From positions 248,001 through 312,000 of the forward strand of contig JASANH010001297.1 in NCBI GenBank assembly GCA_030248295.1: DNA of 64,000 bases, given 5' to 3'. Origin of the DNA: Mesodorylaimus sp. YZB2_4. Its lineage: Eukaryota; Nematoda; Enoplea; Dorylaimida; Dorylaimidae. Each line of letters begins with the position of its first letter. Positions within the stretch are counted from its first letter, which is position 1. Of the stretch, positions 30,301-38,574 are shown piece after piece. A program made the position numbers and the translations under genes. The notes beneath the pieces were generated by a model that saw nothing but the letters and a program-made list of their open reading frames with translations, searched no databases and was not told the DNA's origin.

Positions 30301-32106
30301 TCGCACACAGCCGCACGCTACGAGGTTGAGACACCGAGTGGCAGTGAGTGGATGCGAAGGCGCAGGCGAGCCAACTTTACACTGCCTGCCACGTGAGTGT
30401 GCTCTTTCATGCACTTTTTCATTCGCTGCTTGCTGTACCCTCACACATTGTAGGAAAGAGTGCCCATTTTCGATGTTTTGTGGAGCGCAGTGGATGTTGG
30501 GCGCAACCGCTCGATCTTACATTTTACTTGGCACTAACAGGAAAGGTTCGGACAGATGACAGGTTGTAGTAGGAAAAGGAGTGAGTCAGAGGTAGATGGG
30601 AAGGTTACAATACTTGGGAGACGCCAGACACATCACGAAAATGCGCAATCTTCACTTGGAGGCAGGCACAAGTGAATGTAGAAAGATGCAGAGTGTGCAA
30701 GAGATCGAGCTTGACTCACGATCAGACACACCAAAGCTATGTTTGTACCAGCTTCTATTAACCCGAGATGACCCTCCGATTTGAGATAATCAGCCTGAAA
30801 TGTGCCCTTTCCAAAAAATAGTTTTCTGATCTTTCTGCTAGAGGCGTGCACCGCTCCCACAAATGCGGGAGTGTCCATGGGACCCTCGGGAGTTTTACGG
30901 GACGGGAGTTTTTTTTGCGTGCGGAACGCCATAGAGGAAGAGCCTTGGGCGGGATGCGGGAGCGATTTTGGTGAGCCGCGGGGGGGGGGGGGGACGGGTA
31001 TTGGGCGGGAGCATACCATGCTAAGGCAGGCGTGGGCGGGGGGCGTGACCAAAAAACCCACTCCCGAAACGCCCCTACGTGCTGCATCTGTGATAGTGGC
31101 TCACATGCGAGGTTGGTTCAAGAGTTCACACTTGCAGATATCTAGCCTGTAACTATATTTCACCAAACTCACATTAAAGATGATTCCTGCTGACAAATCT
31201 GAGAAAACCAAATCTTTGCCAAAATATAATAAAGAATAGCAAAAAAATGGACATTATCTGGTGCGTTTCTTCTTCAGCTGTATTCTCACTTTTGGTATCA
31301 CGCACCGGCAGCACGTCTGGCTGAGTACTATTCGACAGATTCCCCAGTCTACCTCTACTCGTTCGATCATGTTAGCGAGCACTTATTTCCTGGAGAGTTG
31401 GCATCAACAGGTGAGAAATACTGTCGTTTTTTCAAGCTGCGAATATATTCAAAGCATTTATTTTAAGTTGGGGCATTTCATGGATCCGATTTGGTTTTCT
31501 TATTCGACTATGAGGTTAGCGTGACGACGAAAGCAGTTTCTTCACTGGATGATTATGCACTACAATCCGACAAACATGTCACTGCATTATTCGCTCAGTA
31601 TTTAACTGACTTCGCCAGATATGGGTAAGTAATTCGTAGCTCACCCACCAACATTCGTATTTTCAATAGGTGAGAAATACGGGGCCGAGGTGTGAAAAAG
31701 GGGTGTGGTTTATGAATCAATACCCAATCAGAACATTGCGGTAAAAAATGATAAAAACATAGATTCACCGCTTTTTAGACACCCAACTCCGACAGAGACT
31801 CGTCCAAGCGTTAAATGGAAAGAATTCGACCCGAATTTACTCAATTATATGAGCATAAGTGAGCGACCGTCCATGAAACTAGGATACCACTGGCGAGGAC
31901 ACTCTTTCTGGAACATCTATGCTCAAAAACTGGATGGTGTGGACATTGGTAATGCCAGGTACATACAAGAATTGCGTAAGGAATTGGGCGATTATCAATT
32001 GGCGACGTGGGTGCTGTTAGGATGCGCTGCATTCTTTTTCATGATTTTAGTCGGTTTAGCTTGTTATTGTACACGGAAAGATACAGAAGAGGAGGACGAA
32101 TTGTAG
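21395..32106 (+). CDS. Gliotactin/neuroligin-like cholinesterase-like adhesion protein (10 exons, 693 aa)
   Basis: Exons: 21395-21799, 23099-23281, 23530-23683, 24143-24328, 24398-24582, 25125-25275, 25692-25891, 31278-31410, 31468-31624, 31779-32106; phases close to 2082 bases. After a signal-like N terminus and an acidic linker comes an alpha/beta-hydrolase carboxylesterase domain. It has the oxyanion motif HGGGF at about residue 209. The nucleophile elbow reads GQGTG, so Gly293 stands where the catalytic Ser should be. The acid residue Glu416 (RDES) and His537 (GAFHG) are kept. A single membrane segment lies at about 660-682, followed by an 11-residue acidic tail. Loss of Ser with a C-terminal anchor is the pattern of neuroligins, gliotactin and neurotactin, which act in cell adhesion at synapses or septate junctions. 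Gliotactin (nematode glit-1) is the closest architecture, but I cannot fix orthology. Start: the first in-frame ATG before the signal; a second, ATGGAA, is two codons on. Confidence 0.85.
21886..22039. mobile_element. MITE family A copy (intron 1 of gliotactin-like gene)
   Basis: TGTTAGCCGTGC at 21889-21900 is mirrored by GCACGGCTAACA at about 22025-22037, so the element is about 150 bases. Internal sequence differs from the other copies; only the ends are well conserved. Confidence 0.65.
22107..22396. repeat. Long imperfect inverted repeat (about 130-base arms)
   Basis: TGCTGTTGAGTGATACCAGT at the left is mirrored by ACTAGTATCAATCAACAGCA at the right. The arms continue inward with matched blocks (GTGATAAAAGGTT, GTCGACCGCT, AGTGATAACTGG). 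Arms agree at roughly 85% by eye and meet near 22250, so the RNA could form a hairpin of over 100 base pairs. It lies in intron 1, between MITE-A copies. Confidence 0.85.
22433..22580. mobile_element. MITE family A copy, degenerate
   Basis: TTTCTGTTGGCCCTGC at 22434-22449 pairs with GCACGGCTAACAGAA at 22565-22579. The left end has two changes from the family consensus TTTCTGTTAGCCGTGC. Confidence 0.5.
22890..23051. mobile_element. MITE family A copy
   Basis: CCAGTTAGCCGTGC at about 22893-22906 pairs with GCACGGCTAGCAGGAAAA at about 23033-23050. It ends 48 bases before exon 2 of the gliotactin-like gene, so it forms much of the acceptor-side intron. Confidence 0.6.
24749..24884. mobile_element. 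MITE family A copy
   Basis: TTTCTGTTAGCCGTGC at 24751-24766 pairs with GGACGGCTAACAGGAA at about 24866-24881. It lies within intron 5 of the gliotactin-like gene. Confidence 0.65.
26035..26345 (+). repeat. Repeat R2 and tRNA-derived SINE S1 (intron 7)
   Basis: About 26060-26175 is a copy of repeat R2 (GGGAGAGAGTGATCGATAC, then GGGTTGATGTTT), seen also at about 40935-41040 and, reversed, about 50780-50890. About 26195-26345 is a tRNA-like SINE: box A GTGGCCTAGCGGTAGA, a run of 14 C where an anticodon arm would lie, box B GGTTCGACTCCC, then the tail CTTGGGTGAAAAATGATTG. The C run and poor stems rule out a working tRNA. Confidence 0.6.
26985..27070 (-). repeat. tRNA-derived SINE S1 copy, minus strand
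   Basis: On the minus strand a box-A-like TGGCGTAGCGTG is followed by box B GGGTTCGATTCCA and the family tail (CTCAGGTCAAAGGCTTTTGA). No canonical cloverleaf forms. It ends about 130 bases before the receptor-like gene at 27199. Confidence 0.5.
27199..28142 (+). CDS. Rhodopsin-like G-protein-coupled receptor, nested in an intron of the gliotactin-like gene
   Basis: Two exons, 27199-27405 and 27495-28142 (donor GTGAGA, acceptor TGGCAG), join in frame to 284 residues. Sequons and Asp/Glu residues precede membrane segment 1 (about residues 30-54). Segment 3 ends in DRF, the equivalent of the class A DRY motif. Segments 4, 5 and 6 are clear, and a basic third intracellular loop (RRGHRMQTMMSRERG) precedes segment 6. 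Segment 7 is not convincing in the straight reading. An alternative acceptor at about 28123-28128 (TTTCTAG) would give a short hydrophobic end reading LLTVINFFF. The 3' structure is therefore uncertain. The gene lies wholly inside intron 7 of the surrounding gene on the same strand. The ligand is unknown; small size and divergence suggest a lineage-specific receptor. Confidence 0.6.
28376..28672 (+). mobile_element. MITE family B copy (intron 7 of gliotactin-like gene)
   Basis: It begins CTCTTCAGCACAAAAATTTG, contains ATCTGTTTGATCTATCGATC and AGATCGCGCACAAATCTGC, and ends ACACGCTGAAAAGCTC. The order matches 19236-19592, with the middle shortened by about 50 bases. Confidence 0.65.
28910..30334 (-). 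CDS. Intronless type I membrane protein with vWA-like ectodomain, nested antisense in an intron
   Basis: A single 474-residue frame. The likely true start is the second Met (MNFSSIFKLTL, about residue 20), which begins a good signal peptide ending near VRC. The next about 230 residues have the alternating strand/helix pattern of a von Willebrand A-like domain, opening with IDIAVALSFND. The DxSxS metal site is not intact. A cysteine-rich stretch of about 14 Cys follows (about 255-360, with CPWDWTC, CRDECDRRW, CDPCP). A membrane segment lies at about 368-395, and the cytoplasmic tail of about 80 residues is Ser/Pro-rich. I do not recognise the orthologue. It has no introns although every neighbour does, and it sits antisense inside a 5.4-kb intron; an origin by retroposition is possible. 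Confidence 0.7.
   Translation of the reverse strand: MSQPRSVRLCAKILARKSRMNFSSIFKLTLVISLALIGPLEVRCKKINARIDIAVALSFNDQHPSDLNSMKQALLKIPSYFEMSSAEKGGDSKTNGLRLAIVTPMVANGSDNYVDHLVTENWINDPPKFEEALTKWTPPEGVQINGSNEFVRSVDWIKALKAAEKHLFSDSGGRAKVFLGMFNAPSTDNPARHYAERMQKEGEVWLYFIVTNKKVQAEFDTPRRSKRVYYVPSNDFDESAAIEAIDKVKTMIHSDLCPWDWTCRYSDKNQSSCIFEIWLPSKFSYFDDPTAQCMVNQPQHGCAMNKCRDECDRRWPWNDAVADCRFSCGLIKDRHRLGEVPKRWENCPLDFWCDPCPDHEHESYLQWGIATVVLLAIILLIIIGVGIGCCIFFRKRSGQANSEFVSSVASSPSSPKPRIPEEKQPETQVKQATNNVKESVRVADGVQAMDAGRANVKTTEASLMADLSVRSQKK
30335..31277. other. Rest of intron 7; nothing coding recognised
   Basis: Contains a G-rich, low-complexity stretch (about 30860-31050) with a run of 12-13 G at about 30980-30993. 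No exon-like segment was found until the acceptor of exon 8 at 31276-31277. Confidence 0.4.
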
Positions 32107-33549
32107 TTTCAGATGTGCTTGGATAGAGGACATATTTATGGTATAGATTAGGTGCTATTGTTGTTGGATAGCTTTGTCGGATTCCCCCAGAGTGCACGCA
32201 CAATGCGTATTGTAAGGCTTGGCAACTACAGTATGCACGGGCTTTGATCATAGGGGAGGTAGTAGTTTGAAATAATTTATTAGCGCTGTTGTAAACCGTC
32301 GATCGTAGAGTATGCAATGTTTTATTCCTTTTACTAGTGGCTCCATTGTTTTCCTGTTAGCCGTTTATCTGCTGATCACTCTTATCACCGGCGTTAATCG
32401 TCAGATCTTGTGAGGCTGTCAAATCATCCAAATAATTTACTTTATGCTGGTGTAAAATAAGATCGAAGCATTTTCCGGCAAGGGAATAAGAAAGTAAGCT
32501 GCGCGGCAAACAGAAAAACACCAGCTAAACAAAGGAGGAGGAAGTAGGATTTTCAAAAAATTTTCGTCTTTGTTGGTTGTGTATTTGTAAAGTCTAGATA
32601 GAAATAGTGATTTTTAAATGTGTCATGATGCAGATCATGGAAATTTTTAAAAGATCTATCAATTACTTATCGATCGGATGAAAAAATTATCGATTTTTTG
32701 ATTTTTTAGATTTTCTCAGTCATGCTTAGAGGTTTGATGCCCTTTCAAAGATATTTTCGGTGTGTCCAAGTGTTCTATCTGCTGCTTTGAACATTGCTTG
32801 TTTCGTGTGCTTTGGCAGGTGCCGATGGTGTGCTGTATTGAATACTGGAACGTAAGATGAAACAGCAGATAGGCATTTTTTATTCAGGTTGTTAAAAAAT
32901 ATTCAATCTGCTCTTTTGATGATGAGCAGTAGTTCTCGCCTGACTAGGCGCCAAAAACATGCCCGAGCTAGCATGATTCAACATTATTATCCTAAAACGC
33001 ACCGCCCTTTGTATTCCACTGAAACATTACCGGCTGCACGGGAACCGCATGTGAGCTAGGTTAGAAAAGTTATAAATTTCAATGAAACTTGCAGAAAAAC
33101 CGAGATAGAGGCAGGAGACGCAAGGTCAATGTGAATGCCACATCAGTCACTGGGCCACAATGTGAACTGGCCTTTATCGCCCAGTCTTCTATCTCGAGTT
33201 TGCGTCTCTCCGATGCCCTTTATCACCACTCATGATGACGTCATCTCATCAGCCTGCTGTCCTACCTGACTAAAACTAGTTTAATCAGCGCACACCTAGA
33301 CCCCACCCACGCCTACATTTCTCCGACACGGCAGCTCGCTCCTTCCAGTATTCCAACATCGCCAAGTTGCAGTTGCTGTTTTCGTGCCTGTACCACGTGG
33401 CGTCCGTCCTTGGTTCCTTGATCTTCCGAGTAAGGTTTTTGTCAACGTTGGCTTTAGGATATAATCGCATTAAAATCATTTTTGCATCATCCGATCACGT
33501 GTTGAAAATAAAATCGATATTTTCTTGATCGATAGGTGATCATTTGAAA
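32107..33549. other. Intergenic region with one MITE-A copy
   Basis: About 32348-32517 has MITE-A ends (CCTGTTAGCCGTTT and GCGCGGCAAACAGAAAAAC), both degenerate. About 33110-33210 has a short inverted pair around GAGATAGAGG and CTATCTCGAG. A minus-strand open frame at 33285-33479 (64 codons) has no recognisable content. No gene is called. Confidence 0.45.
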
Positions 33550-36500
33550 ATGCCGATGCCGGGTGATGGAGTCCGCGGGCGACGTGGTTCGTACACGCCG
33601 GGCGAAGATAATTTGGATAGTGTATGTATAAGTATTTGATTTAATCGATTTGTAAAAATCGATAGATTAGGTTTCCCTATAGTTTTATTATCATTTTACG
33701 CAGACGCCTTACAAGCCAGTCCCGCTTGCTTTTCAACAAGCCGACGGAACGCTGCCAGCTGACGATATCGATCGAAATGGGAATGCTAAAAGGTAAAATT
33801 TAGTTTGGTATTTGCGGATCAAAGAAGTTTAAATTGTGAAGAAAGAAAACACTTTTCGTAGGCTGGGGTCAGTCGTTTAGGTTTTCTGGGATTTAGTGAA
33901 AAATATTCAGTGCTACTGGGACCCTGACTAATTTTTCGAGTCCAAAATGATCCAGAAATCTTTAGCCAATCACAAGCCAGCAACATGGCTGACGCTTTTT
34001 CTGACCAATCACGAGCGAGAGACCATTTCGATGGCGTCTTTTTGAGTCTGTGCGCGTTTTAAATTCACGTGCTCAGTAAAATTTTTTGTTGGAGAATAAA
34101 ACATCTGTTTTTGACATTTTTATTTGCCAATTTCCACAGATTTTCTTGTTTAAGGGCGGCTGTCACTCGTCGACAAGCAGCTGAAGCGAGGGAGAGGCGA
34201 AAAAGGCGTCTTTGCATCGCGGTGGTTGTCGTTATTGCCATAATTATCCTCCTGGCCATCATTCTGCCCCTAGCTATTTGCCTCGGCACTGATCTTTGCT
34301 CTGCTTCGGGCTCATCAACGTCCGAAGCCAGTGTGGGACAAAGGACGTATCAAAGTAAGCAAGAATTCGGCACGAAATGCAGGGGTTGAAAATGTTTGGG
34401 TGATCCATAAACCAAGAAGGTGCCCTCAAATTGCGCCCATCAATAATATTCTGGGGAAAGACAATCAAAAAGTTTCAGCCTAAGTGGGGATCGAACTCAT
34501 GCACCTAAGATTGACCCTTTCCACCATACTGTAAACGTGTCGCCGGAAGATCGTCATAGGCAATCCAAAAGTTTCACGTTGAGTGGGAATCGAACCCATC
34601 ACTCAATTCCCATCCATCGATGTAATGCAAAGGTAGATAAACACCTTGCTTTTAGCGCAACTTGGAGGCACATTGACGTCACCTGTGATATCTGATCCTG
34701 GTAGTGCCCCATTCGGTGAATATTTGAACACAGCCCTGGAAACCAACCCGACGAGTACATCAATGAATGACAGTGTGATCAATTCGACTGAGGCAAATCC
34801 AAGGCGGCGTCGGCAAGTCGATCATACGCACGAAGAAGTGATCAAGCCCATTTCTGAAATCAATCGATTCCTCACTGAGAAAATCAGTACTCCTGTAAGT
34901 TGATCTGGGAAAATCGATATTTATGGAACAATGATCCCTTGTTTTTAGTTGTTAGAATCGATCAAATCGTCCGTTCTTTGTCAGGCAGTCGATTGCACTG
35001 ATTTAATAATTGATGGAATTAGGTATGCCTATTTTTGTTAGCCGTGCTAGTTTTTTCCACAGCCAACAGAATATATGGGTGGACATTTTAGCCTGGAGAA
35101 TGATGTTCTATCGTCACGATTCCAATTCAATGTGGGTTCCGATGAACCGATATCGATCGATCCATCAGCCATCGCTGATATTACGAATAAGACAGTTTAC
35201 AATTTCAGTCAGACATTCAATCAGATATTTCCTGGATATCGATTAGGAGATGTGGATTTGGGTAAGTGCGGCCTGGATTCGGTTTGAGCATTTGGGAGGG
35301 ATTGTTGTTATTGTGCATTTAAAAACATGGCGGGAATTCGAAATCGGTTCTCCCCGGCGCTGCCTTTTCTTTAGTTCTGTCAGCCTCCATAGCTCAGGCT
35401 GGTAGAGCGTCGGCGCTCGATGGCATCCGAACATGAAGTTGCTGTGCGGGCTCATAACTCAGGTGGGGTAGGACTTTTGACAAAATTTGCGAGGATGTCT
35501 GCAGCGAGCGCAAACGGGCACGGCTAACAGAAGTAAAGAAGAGGGAACGCCAGGGGCTAAGTAAACGAGTGCCTGATTTCTAGCATGACACATCTTTTGA
35601 CTTTTAGCATTTGACTTACTCGAATTTTGTAACCTGACGTGGGTGTTGTGTCACAATTTCACTGATATCAACGACACGTTTCCAACACCCCCTCCCTTCC
35701 CATTGAGCACGACCGTGGCGGAAACAACGACGAATGTGACTGATCGATCAGCCCTTCTGCCCGACATTGTCCAGTTGTTCAGTGATAGCACAAGTGCGGC
35801 GGCCACTGATACCACATCCAAGCCGTCATCAGCCAGTACACGTCAGCTGTCAATCAGTAGTTCCACGCCAGCAGTGAGAGGAATGGCCAACTGCGATGCG
35901 TACGGATTCCAATGCACTAATCAGGTGGGTGACTGAGCGAGAGGAGGGGGAGCTGCGTGCACACTGATGCCTTTTTGTTCTGGAGTGGAGGCTGATCCCG
36001 AAGTGATGTAATAGAGTAAGTGCTTTTGGCTTGTGGAAAAGATAGTGCTTCTTCAGGCGAGGCTGAAACCTGTCGGGTTGATGACTGGCTTCTAGTAGGA
36101 AGCTTGTCCAGAGGATTCTTGACAGCATCCGCTACCTGTGATATTTTGTCTGATATGCTTATCCAGCCTTTTACAGCGTGCCACTCGTGAGACAAGGCAT
36201 TATGTTTCGCCATTAGTCCTCGGCAGCGCGCAGTATGCCAAGGATCATTAGCAGCTAAAATACTCTCTGAAACTGTTGCAGAATCATGCAGGCAGTCTGG
36301 TAAAGGCGAGATGTCATGCATTTGCATTTTGGGTACAGCTAAAATGGCAGTGTATGCCTGAGACATTCAAGGAAATGTCACATTCTTGGTACTTTTCCGA
36401 GCTATGGTTTACTGCTGGCGTAGACTTCAAGTTTTACGAAGTAGGCACTTTTGCTGTTTGTACCCAACATAGGTCAGCTTAGGCTGGTATAAGGCTTCGG

Positions 36501-38574
36501 CTTCGGCTTAGGCTGGCATATGACTTGGGCTTAGATTGATACTAGGCTTAGCCTGGTCTAATACTCAAGCTTAGGCTGATATTAGGCTTCAGCCAGCCTT
36601 AATCCAGCCTTTGACTGGGGACCAAACGGCAAAAGCGCCGGAAAATCTGTGCAGCAGCAAACAGTGTTCTTTGCATGCACTGCAACATCCTTTGCATTAC
36701 AGAAACAACGCGTGGCCACTCGACAACGTTGCGATGGCGTGATTCAATGTGCGGACGGCAGTGATGAGCTGATGTGCGAAAGTAAGGGTTTCTGCGAGCG
36801 TGTTATGAGCCAGCCATAAAGGTCATTCGGGGTCGGGACTCGGTCAACCCCGACCGGGATCAGGATTTTCAGAAGTGTTTTTTCTCACTTTTTTTATTCG
36901 CTGCAGATGACCTACTACCCTCCCTGAGTAGACAGCAAAATAGAACCAAGAAACTCCATAATTTGTAGTGCAGTGTTTATCATTGCATTGAAAATCAGGC
37001 AAGCAAAAAAGCGGAAAAGCAGCCACCAAAGCAAACAAACTCCTTCGCTCTTTATCAGTTTAATTATCTGCCAAAGTGTCCCCAGCTTTCCCTTCTGAAA
37101 CATCCTCACCACAACATTCAATCTCGACCATTTTTGATCAGGATCGAGATCCCGAACGATCGCTATCCAGCCAACATCAGTTATCCTGTTAGCCGTGCTT
37201 TCCGCAAGCCTATCTTTCACAGCTGGGGTCACAAAAAAGGTTACATCAGCAAGTCATTTTTGACTGCTTGAGTCGTATTTGAGAAAAAAACTGCTATGAT
37301 GTCACGGCTAACAGAAAACTTCTATGAATTCTTTTCAGCATGCAGGACCTCGTTTTTTTGTCCAAATCGCGATGGCAGTTCGATGTGTCTCCGGGGTAAA
37401 ATAATTTGCGACAAAATACCTTCTTGCCCAACCAGTCACGACGAAGGACCAATTTTCTGCAGTAAGTTGACGACAAAATATAGTCTCAAAAGCGGGAAAT
37501 TTGAATTTGAAAATAAGTTTCCTTTTTGTATGCTGAACTGATCTCGCTGCACGAATTTTTAGGGCCGAGCTGTGTGGCTAGCGAATATCGTTGTCGCAAT
37601 TCGAGCACATGCGTGCCGGAGCATTGGCTATGCGATGGGGACGTGCACTGTCCACAGGGGGATGACGAGATTGGATGCAGCGTGCCAAACAAGTGCAATA
37701 ACAAGGCCTTCTTGTGTGCCAAGGATGGTCGATGCATAGCTTCCTGGCATGTTTGCGATGGAAATTCCGATTGCAGCGATGGATCTGATGAAGAGAATTG
37801 CAGTTGCCTAGGTATGTCAGAGGCGGGGCAGGGTTGAAGGGGTCAAACTGGCACTGTCCTCACAATTCCTAGGTTAGCCGTGCGAAGACAAGTAGGTTTA
37901 GCTTCTGTATTTTCCTGGCACTAATCCTGAACCAAGTTTTCCGAGATGGGGCTTTGCTCCTCTTATGGTTCGCACAGGACTCCGAGACCGCTCTTGGGCA
38001 AGGTTTCTTGACTGTTCAAAAACAAAAGCTATCTAATATTGCAATTGCATGATCAGGCCGCAGTTTAAGTCGTTCTCTTTGTCTATGCACCCATAGAAAT
38101 CTTTGTTCAGCTTTGCAAAGCTCTGATTCTGCCCACTAGCTGCGCACGGCTAAAAGAGAAATGCTATGTATTTTTTGCACGGCTAATTCATAAACACGTG
38201 CCCGCGTCATTTGCACAGGAGTTACCTGCAGAGTTTTGCTTGAGTTGTACAGCTGCGCAGAAAAACCAGCAGCTTTTCACGGCTAACTTACAATATGAGC
38301 TCAGGTTCTGTGCCTTTTGCACGGCTAACCCGTAAACACTTTGCTTACATGGTATGTGTAGAAAAGCCACTTTGAGAGCAGCTACCCTTGAACTTTGATT
38401 ATCTTGGTCAGACAGAGGTCAAAAGCCTTTTATTCTATTCTAGAATGTTCTGGCGATCAAACTGCTTTATGCTCGAGTCCAAACGGAAAGTGCATTCTTC
38501 GCAAACAAGTCTGCGACGGCAAGTCAGACTGTCCAAATGGAGAAGACGAAATGGACTGTCCTGGCAAATCATAA
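33550..38574 (+). CDS. Type II membrane protein with SEA-like region and five LDL-receptor class A repeats (10 exons, 565 aa)
   Basis: Exons: 33550-33621, 33704-33792, 34155-34354, 34656-34894, 35063-35261, 35608-35924, 36703-36781, 37339-37461, 37563-37811, 38444-38574; phases close to 1698 bases. A short cytoplasmic N terminus is followed by a basic cluster (ARERRKRRL) and one membrane segment at about 75-98, giving type II topology. A RRRRQ furin-type site lies at about 170-174. About 175-300 has SEA-like features (NRFLTEK, then [13 protein letters not shown]). A Ser/Thr/Pro-rich stalk (about 285-355) leads to five LDLa modules at about 360-397, 400-438, 441-478, 479-520 and 523-562. Four are typical C-x-C-D-G-x-x-D-C-x-D-G-x-D-E calcium cages. 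No protease domain follows. Architecture resembles the nematode egg-surface proteins EGG-1/EGG-2 and ectodomains of type II serine proteases. Orthology is not established. Confidence 0.8.
34470..34610 (-). repeat. Two SINE S1 fragments (intron 3 of the LDLa gene)
   Basis: On the minus strand, GAGTTCGATCCCCACTTAGG (about 34478-34497) and GGGTTCGATTCCCACTCAAC (about 34578-34598) are each followed by a GTGAAACTTTTxGATTG-like tail. Together with the copies near 490, 20390, 26270, 27030, 63710 and 63960 they define one tRNA-derived family. Confidence 0.55.
35030..35072. repeat. MITE-A-like sequence overlapping the exon 5 acceptor
   Basis: TTTTTGTTAGCCGTGC (35032-35047) is followed 10 bases later by CCACAGCCAACAGAA (35058-35071), a weak mirror of GGCTAACAGAA. 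The exon 5 acceptor (CCACAG) lies inside this right half. Confidence 0.4.
35370..35535. mobile_element. MITE family A copy with a tRNA-like insert
   Basis: The right end GCACGGCTAACAGAAG is at 35518-35533 and the left end is degenerate (TTCTGTCAGCC at about 35374-35384). Between them, TAGCTCAGGCTGGTAGAGC at about 35390-35408 is an excellent tRNA D-arm/box A, but no box B or matching acceptor stem follows. Confidence 0.45.
36480..36612. repeat. Degenerate tandem repeat of TAGGCTGGTAT-type units
   Basis: Eight or nine imperfect units around the words TTAGGCTGG, ATAAGGCTT and GGCTTCGGC lie in intron 6 of the LDLa gene. No coding value. Confidence 0.6.
37181..37320. mobile_element. MITE family A copy (intron 7 of the LDLa gene)
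   Basis: ATCCTGTTAGCCGTGC at 37183-37198 pairs with GTCACGGCTAACAGAAAA at 37301-37318. It ends 18 bases before the acceptor of exon 8, so the element supplies the branch region of this intron. Confidence 0.7.
37871..38332. repeat. MITE-A ends in a cluster (intron 9 of the LDLa gene)
   Basis: AGGTTAGCCGTGC (37871-37883) pairs with GCGCACGGCTAAAAGAGAA (about 38142-38160). Three further GCACGGCTAA-type half-sites in the same direction follow at 38177, about 38277 and 38319. The first and third share a downstream TAAACAC, suggesting local duplication of one MITE end. Confidence 0.55.

Noticed and set aside
21395-32106. An active acetylcholinesterase or carboxylesterase.
   Set aside because: The nucleophile motif is GQGTG rather than G-x-S-x-G, so catalysis by the usual triad is not possible.
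35385-35470. A tRNA gene beginning with a perfect-looking D arm (TAGCTCAGGCTGGTAGAGC).
   Set aside because: No matching acceptor stem and no box B follow within the right distance, and it lies between MITE ends.
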